Shown: positions 25,528 through 37,500 of the stretch, in pieces
Layout: every line of letters begins with the position of its first letter
Numbering within the stretch: the first letter of the stretch is position 1
Assembly: GCF_023159225.1 (NCBI RefSeq)
Contig: NC_063161.1
Span: forward strand, 5,148,274-5,212,273
DNA length: 64,000 nucleotides
Origin: Perognathus longimembris pacificus
Lineage: Eukaryota > Chordata > Mammalia > Rodentia > Heteromyidae
Direction of reading: 5' to 3'
Program-made: the position numbers and the translations under genes
Notes under the pieces: generated by a model
What the model was told of the DNA's origin: nothing
Seen by the model: only the letters and a program-made list of their open reading frames with translations
Database searches by the model: none

Positions 25528-28500
25528 CTGTGGGGGGGGGGGAGGGGGAGGGTGAGATGCATATGGCTGCAGCCCCGCTGGGGCCCCACTGATTCCACAC
25601 CCCCACCCCCACCATGCCCCGCTCCGGGCAGACTGGCAGCCACTCAGCCCACAGCGCCGGCCCCGGGCTGGGCAGGGCGGAACTCACCTGGCTTGGTGTT
25701 CTGGGCGGTCCGCCGCCGCAGGCTGTGCTCCAGCAGCTGGTGGGTGCGGGTGGGGCTGGCTCCTGCCATCAATCGCACAGTGGCTTCGTGCAGGAACACC
25801 TGCGGGCCCAAGGACTCGTCAGAGCCTGGGCCTTGCCTGTCGCCTCCCCAGCGGCCCTGCCTGGAGGGAGGCCGCCGCCCCGCCCGTCTCCGTCTCCCCC
25901 TCCCCTGGCTTCTTAAGGACATGGTGCCACTGCCGGCTTTTTCTGTTTAGGTGGTATTGAGGAATCGAGCCCAGGGCTTCATGTATACGAGGCAAGCACT
26001 CTACCACTAGGCCACATTCCCAGACCCCCCGCCCCCCAATTTTTTCTTTCTTTTTGATACCGGTACTTGAACTCCGGACCTAGGTGCTATCCCTGAGCTT
26101 TTCTGCACAAAGCTAGAGCTCCTTCCAGCTTTCTTTTGCTAGTTCCTTGGAGATAAGAGTCTTAAGGACTTTCCTGCCTGGGCTGGCTTCAAATGGACAT
26201 TCTCAGCTCTCAGCTTCCAGAACGACTAGGGGGATTGTGGGTGCGAGCTGCCGGCACCCGGCTCCCCAAGTCTTGAATGTCGCCGTGTCTTAGCCTTGGG
26301 GAGGGTCTCAGCGCTGCCGGGCAGCAGAGAGAGGGGAAGGAGTGGGGGTTTTTGGAGCAGGTGTGAGCAGCCGTGCGGAGGGAGGGAGCTCCCGCGGGCA
26401 GCCAGCCGGCACCCCTGCCCCCAGGGTGAGGTCGTGTCCCCAGAGCAGCTGCTTCCTCCTCGCCTATCACAGCCCGTTTGTCGCCCTGACATTTGTGGAT
26501 CTTCTCACTCAGATATTTAGAAAGTAATTCAGGTAAAAACACACTGCTTTCAACGCAAAGAAATGATACCGTTTAAGATGAGGGAGATGCCGATTATGAT
26601 ACTATCGGTAAGGTGCCTGTATCGAATGTCACATCATAGCCTGCTAAAATACAGGCAGCTGTGTGTCAAACAAAATTAGCAATGTATTTTTGAAATGTTT
26701 AACATAAACCGAGCATGGCAGGTGCAAGCCTGTAGTCCAAACTATTGAGGCTGAGGCTGGAGGACTGCCGTGGTCCAGGAATTTGAGGCCAGCGTGGGCA
26801 ACCTAGTGACCTTTTCTCAAATATCCACAATATGTCTAACACATTACGCTAGCAATAAATCAAGAGGGAAATGCCATGGGTCCAGAAAGCCCCACTGTAC
26901 AACGCTCCTCAGAGAGTGATCTCAGATCCTCTCGCCAGTGCTGAAGGGACGTCTGCCCAGGACGTCGGCGGGGCCGAAGCCCGAGTGGCTGGGGAAAAGC
27001 AATGACAGAGAACTTCCCGAGCTATGAGGAGTCTGAGTAGCTCCCTCGTGGTCAGGACCGGGTGCTCCCCACCTGTGCCCTGCCCTGGAGATCAACCTCT
27101 CTCCCGAGGGGCCTGGGGGGTGGCGTGCATCCCAGAGCTTGGCCGACCCCAGGTACTCAAAAGTGTGCCGAGCAAAGGGGCTCACCGCATGCACCCCACT
27201 GTTGGGCCGAGCAGGTGCCCGGCAGCCTCCGGGCCGGCCCCACAGTGGACCTCCACGGGCACTTGCGCTGGGTTCTGGGGCTCAGACCCCAGACCCCCTC
27301 TGCCCGTGTCGTCAGCCTGCCCCGCCTCACCTTGCGGTATGCCGGGCGGAAGCCGTGGGCTAGCCTGCGCAAGCTGCCGAGGTCCCGCTGGAAGCCGGCC
27401 AGCTCGGCGCCCGAGGCGTGGTAAGTCTCCCCGAGGGCCTGGCTGGCACCCGTCTGCTTCTGCCAGAGTGTGGTCCGCAGAGACAGCAGTAGGTCACAGG
27501 CAAGGAGCTGGATCACCTGCGGGGTAGGCCAGGAGGAAGAGACGGTGACTGGCTGAGCCCAAGGCGGGAATCTCAGCGCCCTCCAGGCCCGCCCCAGCCA
27601 CGCCAGGGCAGGCGCAAAGGCCACGGCTGGACAACACCCAACAGCAGTCCCTTTCGGGTGAGAAAGGACAGGGAAGCAGCTGATGTGGGGGAGTCAACAG
27701 TCAGGTCTGAGGGCCTAGGGGGTCCCCCATGGCTGGCCTGGAGACTGGCACCCAAACAATCCAAGGTCGGCTGAAGAGGCTGCAGAGCCCGGATGTAGAG
27801 GTGGTGGGAGGAAGGGGCTGGGGATGGGAGTGCTCGAGGGAGGAACAAGAACTTCTTGGTGGTTCAAGGCCGGGGTTGGATCTAGGTCCCCACTTATCAG
27901 CCACAGGACCTCATTCCTCTGAGCCTCCGTTTCCTCTCACAGAACAGGAATGGCACCGCAGGGCGGTTGTGGGCACTGTGTGCGGTGGCGCTGGACGCCG
28001 CGTGTTCCACGTGTTTGGCAGGTCAGCCACCCTGCGTGCCTACACGACACGCGTCCTATCCCGGGCCCACGGAGCAGGGCCCCTCCTGAACGGGATGACG
28101 TTCGTATGGCGTGGGCTCTGGCGGAGCTCCACGCCGGGGCTGGGTCCTGTGCTCAGGCCACCAGGCTCTTCTCAGCTCCCCCCACTTCCGCTCCCCAAAC
28201 TCCAGGCCCAGGGGTGGCATCGACCGCTCTGCTCCCCAGAGGGGGGGGTCTCTCACACCACACCCAGGGAGACGAATGGGGAGCTGGGCAGCGGCTCCCT
28301 ATCCTGCCTTTGGTCTTGGGCTCCTCCACGCCATGTCTGTCCCTACAGGACTGACACCCCACGCCCCCAGGGAAGCGGGGCTGTACTCCAGCTCCCCTTC
28401 CTCCCGGGACAGCGGCGCCCTCTGGGAAGGCTTCTCTCTCCAAGTGACCGGGCCTTGGTCAGCGCATGCCCGCAGGTCTCTCGAGTGGGGGGCCGGCCTC

Positions 28501-31500
28501 TGGGATGCACTGTGGAAACATTGCATAGGTACTGCCAGAACATGCAATGCAACTACAATGCACCCCAGCTGCCCGCCGGGAATGCACAGCGCCCACGGAG
28601 GGGCCAGGGCCGTCCGGGCCTCGGGGCGGTGCAAGCGCCCAGCCGCGGAGGGGCAGCAGTGGCCGTGCAGTTCACCTGGGAAGCCACAGCCCCAGGCCAG
28701 CAGGATCTGGGGTTCAGGGACTTGCTCTTGGATCAAAAGGATGTCTGGCGCTGACACACCATTTTGGAGATGGGGCTGCCAGTGTGCTTTCTCGGACACA
28801 GCTTGAGGTGGGTGAGTTGTTACAGAGCAGAGGCGCGCGCCTGCGGAGGGGCCTCGAGGCCCTCACTCACGTGGTTGAGGGTAGGGTCGGAGGCAGCCCC
28901 GCTGACGTTGAGGCTGTTCCACAGGTGGCCGCTGGCCCTTTCACAATGACAGAAGGAGTTCTGTTGCCCGTCTGCTTTCCCGGACACCGAGGCGTGCATG
29001 GCTCTGCAGGTATGGAAGATCGCCTTCACCAGGGGGCTCCTGCAGCAGCAAAGAGGCAAGAGGCAGCTCAGAGCACGGCACAGAGGCGGAATGGCATCCG
29101 GGTAACAGGTGGAGGGGCTGAGATGGTGATCGCCACACATGGCACATGGTTCTATCCTAGCAGTGCTGATAACAGTTTGTGGTAGCCAGCTCAAGCTTTG
29201 CAACACAGGTTCTGAGCTAGGCTGTTCTGGTTTAGCCATCAGGACTGTCATTGAGAAGCCTCTTGAGAATGCAAGCAACCCCTATCCCGTTTCCTCTATC
29301 AAAGTGGTCACAGTACCGCGGTATCTGTGGTGCTGGAAGGCACTGGCTGCTGCTGTGGTCTGGGCAGGAAATGTCCCCGAGGGCTCATGCATTGAGGGCT
29401 TGGTGCCAAAGACCGTGTTCAGAGGGAGTGCTCTGGGGAAGTGCTGTATCAGGATGGCTCCGACAGAATCAATGGGCTAATTCACAGACAGTCATACTCT
29501 GGCATTACTGGGAGGTGATGGGCACTAGAAGGCTTGGAGGAAGTGTCTGGTATCTTGGGCCCAGCCCCTTCCTGCCTGTCTCTCTCTGCTTCCCAGCTGC
29601 CATGAAAAGAGAGCTGCTTTGTTGCACCACCCGGTCCCCACCATGATATCCTGCCTTACCAGGGTCTCCAAGCCACGAAGCCAAGTGGCCATGGAATGAA
29701 ACCTCTGAAACTGAACCCCAGACCTCTGAGGGTGGGGCACCAGTGGCTCACACCTATGGTCCTAGCTGCTCGGGAGACTATCGTAGGTGGTGACTGGAAC
29801 CAGCCTGGGCAGGAAGTTCCATGAGACTCTTACCTCCAGTAAACTATTCAGAAAAAGCTGGAAGTGGAGCTGTGGCTCAAGTGGTAGAGTGCTAGCCTTG
29901 AGCACAAACCAGCTCCGGGACAGCGCTAATCCCTAAGTTCAACTCCTAGGACTAGCAAAGCAAACAACAACAACAACAAAACTCTCTGAGGCTTTTTTCC
30001 TTGGTGCCAGTACTGGGGCTTGAACTCGGGGCTCAGGTGGTCTATCATCTGGGCCACATTTAACCAGCTTCTTGCTGGTCAACTGCGTTAAGAATCTCAT
30101 GCACTTTGCTGCCTGGGCTGGCACTGAACCATGACTCTTAGATCTCAACCTCCTGAGTAGCTGGGATGACAGGCGTGCGCCACTGGAGCTGGCTTTTGTT
30201 AATTTGTTTCGGCCAGAGCCCCATTGTGTGTTCCCTAAGGACCATTTGTCTGGAGAACCTTAGCAGGCTGGGAGAGGACAGGGGATGAAGCCCGGCCCAG
30301 GCTTCCCACGCCACCACTTCCTGAGGAGCGGGAGCCAGGGGTAACTGCCCCCGGGGGCAGGAGCTTGCCTAGGCCTTCTGCTGTGAGCTGTGGCTGTGCC
30401 GCTGGGAAGAGACGCAGCTCAGACCATGGCAGGGAGGCGAAGGGAGACACCCTCAGGTGCCAGGCTACAGCAGGGCCGGGGCAGGGTGGCTGCGAGCTCA
30501 ACGGGGGGCTGTAAAATGGGGCTAAACGTGAGGGAAGGGATGACATTGTCTAAAATAGGAGTGTGCTCTTTACTTGACTTATGTGGTTAAGCTGTTTGCA
30601 AATCACCTTTATAGTAATCAAGAAATAAAACAAAATGGGGCTATATAAGATTGGGGCATCAGACCTACTTCAGGGAACAGAGGGCTCAAACTTGTTCACC
30701 CCACTTGTTCAGCTCCCTTCTGTGTTGTCAGTAAAGAGCCAGTGTTGGCTCTGAGGCCAGGACCCTGCTCCCGGGCCTTTGTCCCAAGCAGCACTGGGAG
30801 CATGGCGTGAGAGACACAGGCAGCGTGTCTGCCGGCGGCCGCTGCTAAGGGCCTGGTGGGTGCAGAGGCGAGTCTCGAGGAGGAATGTCAAAAGCTCAGT
30901 GGTAAAAGCAGGCTGACAGGGCAGTGGGGGGTGGCTGAAGGAGCTCACTAACTATCTGGGGTCTGTTTCGTGGCCACACCACACTGCTGCCTCCGCTTGA
31001 AGCCTGGAGGAGTCACACTGCCCTCGTGCCTCCTACAGACGCTGGGGGAGGAGGAAGAGCCGCTGACAGCAGTGGGAAGGACAGTGGAGCTGGGCAGAGC
31101 CATGCCCGCGTGCACAGAGGGCCTGAATTTCCACGAGCCCTGGGCCTGCTCCTCTAGCTCTCACCTAGCATCCAGTTTTCGTCCTTCACCCCAGGGCGGC
31201 CACACGTGGCCCTGCTTCGACCCAGTGGCTCACTCGCAATTGCTCTGGAGCGGGCAGGGGAGCGGCCGAGGACGCTTACGTACTCAGTCACTTCCAGGGC
31301 CGGGGGGACGTGCTCCACGTTGGCGAACTGAGAGCGCACGGCAGCGTCGTCTCCCTGGATCCAGCTGATGGCCATGGTGATGGCGGAGGCCCACCAGCGA
31401 CACACGACATCGGGGCCTGGGGGGGACGGGGACAGCGGCACACCAACGTCAGCACCGGCAGAGCGACGCTGGCGGAGCCTGTGACCGCCGCACATGTATC

Positions 31501-34500
31501 TACACGCCGCACGGCATCTCCTCCCACAGAAAGCAACGCCTGGTCCCTGCACAGGACCTTGCCCCATCCTGGCATCTGGGAAACCAGTCAGAGCCGGAGG
31601 ACGATATTCACTCCCTCGCTGTCCCCTGGAATGCTGCCCAGGCCGGGGAGCTGCTCCCCAGAGGCCGTAGCTGGAAACCCAGGAGCAGCGAAGACGCTCT
31701 GTGTCCACCCGACCGACCCCAGACCCACACAGACCACAACACCTCTGGAGTGTGGAGCCCCAGATGCTCACCCAGGGCGGACTTGAACACAGCGCTGCTG
31801 GAAAAGGGGGGGGTCACAAACCCCACAGAGTCCACGAAGGAGTGAAGTAACTTCAGGTACTCCAGAGCACTGGAGAATTCACTGCAAAGGAAAGAGAGTC
31901 TTAGGAAGGCTAAGGTGTGGAGACCCACCTCCGGCCTCGCTGTCCAGCCTGCTGGATGGTTTCTGGCTGTGTCCTGGCGTTGCCCCAGGCACAGGCAGCT
32001 CTGCCCCTCACACCGCTAGCCTTCGCCTTCCACGTGTCTGCTGCGCCGTCACTGACACGCCACCCCCCCCCTCTCCTTCCTCCCCTCATGTTCTCCTACA
32101 GTTTCCTACTGTCTCAGCTCAAATGGCCTGTCCCTTAGCGCTCGGCTTCCTGGGTCTCATTCTGTGATGGAAAGCCCGTGCTCAGTGACTAGGAGACTGA
32201 GGCAGAAGGATCGCAAGTCCAAAGTTAGCTTGAGCTACACAGGGAGCCCCTGTCTCAAAGTAACCCACCCTAACCACCCCCTCCAAATAAAATCTGCGTA
32301 CTTCCTGAAGCCTGGGTCCAGATGTATTTGGACCAGAGCTGTCTGTCTTCTGCCGAATCTCTGCCCTCCATTCCTACCTCCTCTCCTCTCAACGGGCCAC
32401 GCTCTACTCCAAAAAGCGAAGCGGCTCATTGAATTCCTGACTCACTCCAACGGCGGGCTCTACTTGGTAACAGGGTCTACGCCTGTGCTCTGGCATAGAA
32501 AAATAACTACAAAGGGTACAGGGCCTGGGGACTTTACCAGCTCTCTTCTTCCTGATCTCCGGCCTTCTTCTTGGCCTGAGGTTTCACCAAGGACTCCACA
32601 GCTCTCTCCAGCAGGTTCTTACAGAAAGCTTGGTGGACCTGGGCGATGGGGTCAGCTAAAGAAGAGGAAGGGAAGATAGCTTAAATGGGAATTCTCTTCA
32701 AGCCTTTAGCATTGATGATGGAGCTCAGCGGCAAAAGAGCATGTTCAGCATCTATGAGGCCTTGGGTTCTAGGCTAGCAGCCCCCGCCGCCCCCCCCACC
32801 CCTGGTCTTACTGATGAATGCTTTAGCACTTTTGTCTTCATGGAGAAAAGATAGGGAGAATAATCTAAGAAACAGTGGGGCCCTGTAATAGGGATTAAAT
32901 TCCTCTACACAATCAAATGTGATATGATCCTGATAATAAGCAGAGAGTGAGTGTGAGTGTGTGTACACAATACCAAGTCTCACAGGCTGTCCCTTGTCTT
33001 TATGGCTAGGGAGAACAGCCAGGTAAGGAAAAAAAGGCTGCAGTGGTGGTTGCTATGCTCTTGACAATGAAACAATGAAGAATCTGTGCTTTTATCTCAC
33101 AGAGCCTTGCCACAGAACCTGTGATTAGCAGTGCTCTGGCTGAGCTGACGAGACCGCGGGCCCTGCATGCCTGTGAGCGCTGACTTATGGGTAGGCCCAA
33201 ATCCTGTCATCACCACTGCTCTCCCCTCCCCATGCTCAGCAGACGATGGGCCGGCCACCCGCGGGCCTTGCTCTGGCCAGAGGAGGAGGGAGATGGACGC
33301 CTGCCATGGGTTTCCCCTGGGAGGACCCAGACCTGGGAACTCCAAGAGGCGCGACCAAGATGGGGAAGTCCGTGCTGCAAACAAGCTGGCAGAACAAGGA
33401 CTGCTCTTGCTTTCATCCTTCAACCTTTTGATATTGAACAGTTATTTTAAAAATAACACATACTTCTTATATTGAGCCTACCTATTTAAAAAAGACAGCA
33501 ACCCCCTCCAGAGCTGAGGCCCCTTCTCCCCCACAGCTGCACGGCGTGTGTCCCCTCCCCACAGACTCCCTGTTCAGCGGGACAAACACGGCAGGAAGCA
33601 GGAAGCTACGGAGTGCTCAGCGTCTGAGTCTACCCTGTGCCACTCCGAGGCAGGGCAAGTCAACTCTGATCACCATCAAATGCCGGGGACAGCAAGCTGG
33701 CATGTCCCTCCGACGCCTGGAGCCCTGTTCCTGTCACTACGCGGAGCACTTGACAAATGCCTGCCACCTATTGTTCCCTAACTGCTCCATACATGTCCTC
33801 TGCTTTCCCGAGGCGCCCAGAGGCCAGGAAACTGCAAGCCCCACACATCCTGTGTCCAAAGTGCCCGCAACAAGGGCTGGGAACACAGTCGGCACTTAAT
33901 CACAGCTCACCGTGTGTGGCACTGCATGCAAGGACCTCAGGCTTGGACTGTTCCGCAAGCATGGCTGCAAAACCAGCTCCGCCACCCACAGGTTTGACCT
34001 CAGGCAAGTTATTTAGTCTCCCAGAGGATCAGGCCTGGTGTGTGTGCATGTATGTGAGTGTGTTTTGGTGCTGGTCCTGGGATTTGAACTCAGGGTGAAG
34101 GCACTCACTGTCCCTGAGTTTTTTGCTAAAGGCTAGTGCTCTACAGTTGAGTTGAAGTTCTACTTCCAGCCTTTTGATGGTTAACTAGAGATCAGAGTCA
34201 GACACTTTCTTGCCCAAGCTGGCTCGGAACCTTGATCCTCAGATCTCAGCCTCCTGAGTGCCTAGGATTACAGACGTGAGCCACTGGCGCCCTTGGCTTG
34301 GTTGGTTTTTGAATGGATTAGGTAGGTCGGGGACAACTGTGTCCTGCCGCAGGGGCGGCTCCCGTGGCCGTCCGCAGGTCAGGGCGGGAGTGAAGGCGTT
34401 CTCACCTGGGTTCCTTTGGGCACAGTAGAGACTCTCCTTGGCTGCCGACTTCACGGACCAGCTTCGCTCCATGAAGAACTTCTGGCCCAGGGGGTGGCAG

Positions 34501-37500
34501 AGCCAGCGCAGGGAGTCGGGTACCGTGCTATGCTCAGGGCCACACAGGCTCTGGGCGCGACTGAGGAAGTAGCTCTGTGGAAGGACACGGACAAGAGCTT
34601 CACTGGCGGAGGCCGGCTGCAAGATCTCGGGGTCAGCAGAGAGCACCAGGGCGCCAGTTCAGAAGTATGGGAGAAGGGGGTGACGGGAGGCCAGAACCCC
34701 TAGAAGCACCCCTATCCCAGAAACTAGGGAAAGCAGCTCTGTTCTAGGGACCCTGCCAGGTAGGGCAGGTATATGCTATCCACTGAGCTGCTAGGCCTGC
34801 CTAAGCCTGCAGACGCCAGTCCTGACCGGCTGACGTTCGGCCCGGAGAGTGGGGTGGGGGCTGCCTAGCCTGGAAGGGCTTTACGTTCCCCTGGCCACTC
34901 CACTTTCAGCTTTGCGAGTGCCACGCCTGGCGGCCCTTCAATGTCACGTCATTTTACTTCATGCCTTTCACAAGTATTTCTAGGCCCAGTTATATTTTGC
35001 CCTTACTCACTTTCACCTTTCTTAGCTCTGACGATAAAGCGTTGGTGGTGGTGGCCAGTGTCACGGCAGGCAGCACTGACACAAAATGGCAGCTGGGAGG
35101 TCTGCGTCAGAACATGCGGGAACGGGCATGCGCGCATGCCGTCTCTGCAGGGTGACCTCACAGAGATCCCCCAGCCTGCCTCGCACGAACCCCAACACAG
35201 AGGAAAGACCACCAAGGGACTCTGAAAGCCTCTTTGCTGGGGATTCCAAGGGCCAGTGCCCCCTAAGTCCAGGACTCGCTGCCACCTGTCAGGAAAACGG
35301 AGTCCCGGGCTCGAGTGACAAGAATGGCAGGGACCATGGTGCCCACTGCTTGCATTAGGAAGTTCCACCGTTTTCTTGAATGTCAATACCGCTATCCTAA
35401 AATGTCATGATTTCCCAGCCTCTGGAACTGTTGTGCACAGGCCAGGCTGAGGAGGGAGAGGCAGCCAGGGAGGAAGCGGCCCAGATGGGGCTCCGGGAGC
35501 CCGAGCAGGCACTGCAGTACAGCCGAGGACCCCCCCTCCAGCCACTGCCACCATGAGGGCATTCAGCTCATGGTCTGGTAGTCTCGCAGTTCTGACCTTT
35601 TCTGGGCTCTAAACAGTGATCAGCTAATGTAACAGCTTCAGAAGACTTGAATGTCAGGGTTAGAAATAGCACAGACGAAGCTCCACCACTCAAGGAGGCA
35701 GAGGCAGGACCTTTTCTCAAGGGAAGCTTGAGACAGCTGCCTGAATCTGCGAAAGCTCCAGAGACAGACACACATTCTCACAGTGGCTGTAAGGCAGTGG
35801 TCTCAGGGACAAGGGAGGCTCGCAGGCCAGTGGCACAGTCCTCCCTCCTCTTTCCTGGCAGCTTTGTGCACAGGAAGCTGGGGAGCAAGCAAGCAGAGAG
35901 GAACCCTGCAACCCGCAAAGCATTCCCTGAACCTGCATGGTAATAAATGGGGGGATATGCAGCTGAACAGTGTGACGGAGACAAGGGAGGGAGGGAGGCG
36001 AGAATCCGGGGCCTTTGCCCCCAACTCTTGGCTCTAACCTGTTCCCAAGGACAGCCTGTTCCACAGGCCTGACCAACAAAGGAAATATGGTGGGTTGCTC
36101 TAAGAGGAACACACCTGTAATCCTAGCTACTCAGGAGGCTGAGATCTGAGGATGGCCGTTCAAAGCCAGCCTGGGCTTTAAGAAAGTCTGTGAAGGGCTG
36201 GGAATATGGCCTAGTGGCAAGAGAGCTTGCCTCGTATACATGAAGCTCTGGGTTCGATTCCCCAGCACCACATATACAGAAAACAGCCAGAAGTGGCGCT
36301 GTGGCTCAAGTGGCAGAGTGCTAGCCTTGAGCAAAAAGAAGCCAGGGACAGTGCTCAGGACCTGAGTCCAAGGCCCAGGACTGGCCAAAAAGAAAAAAGA
36401 AAAAGAAAGTCTGTATGAGACTCTTATCTCCAATAAACCACCAGAAAATCAGAAGTGGCACTGCGGCTCAAAGTGGTGCTTGAACTCAGGACCTGAGCAC
36501 TGTTCCTGAGCTTCTTTTGCTCAAGGCTAGCACTCTACCACTCGAGCCACAGCGCCACTTCCAGCCTTTTGGTAGTTTATTTATCGGAGACTTTCCTGCC
36601 CAGGCTGGCTCTGAACCAGGATCCTCACATATCCACCTCTGCAGCAGCTAGGATTACAGGCACCTCAAACTTGTGATGCTCACGTCTCTGCCTCCCTAGT
36701 TGAGCTATGTGAGGATTTTGTTTATGGTAGGGGACTCAGGGCCTTGAGCTTGCGTCCAGGTATAGTTTGAGCTAAATTCTTTAAAAAAAAAGAAAAGTGT
36801 GGAGGCTAGTAGTTTGAACTAGAAAGACATAAACACAGGATAGGCACTAGGGGAACTAAAAAAATAACTTGTTTTCATTTTTCTTGTCATTATAGCTCTA
36901 TAGTGATTTTTCTAATAGCTACCTTCCTGTGATATCCTATCTTGGTGCAGCTGAGTTTTTGGAGGTTGTTAAGGTGAAAAAAAAAAAGCAAGTATGGTGT
37001 GACTACCCACAAGGAACAAGAAAGGGAGTGTCTGTATACAATATGTGTTGGAGGCTTGAGAGGGTCAAGTGCCCAGTAGGTACTCAATCCCATTAGAAAG
37101 TAATCATGTTTATTAAGGATCAAGTATTATGTCTTCTTTCAATTTTTCTTTTGCCAGTCCTGGGACTTGAACTCTGGGGCCTGGGTGCTGCTATCTCAGT
37201 GCTAGAGTTCTACCATATTCAGCTTTTTTGGCAGTTTTAGTAGAGATAAGAGTCTCACAGATTTTTCTTCCCAGGCTGGCTTCAAACAGTGATGCTTAGA
37301 TCTCAGCCTTCTGAGTAGCTAGGATTACAGGTGGGAGCTATGGACGCCCAGCTTCCTCTTTCAACTTCATGGATGACTTTTTCCAAACGGCTACTCGGCT
37401 ATGAAGTTATACTTACTCTAAGTATATTCTAATGACTGGCACCAACAGACAAAGTTGTAAGGTAATTTTTGGCCTAGCTAGGGTACCATAAAAACATGAT

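Noticed and set aside
27729..28754. 341-aa plus-strand open frame across SREBF2 intron 16
   Set aside because: Runs over a MIR relic and the miR-33a hairpin, antisense to SREBF2, with no protein similarity that I recognise.
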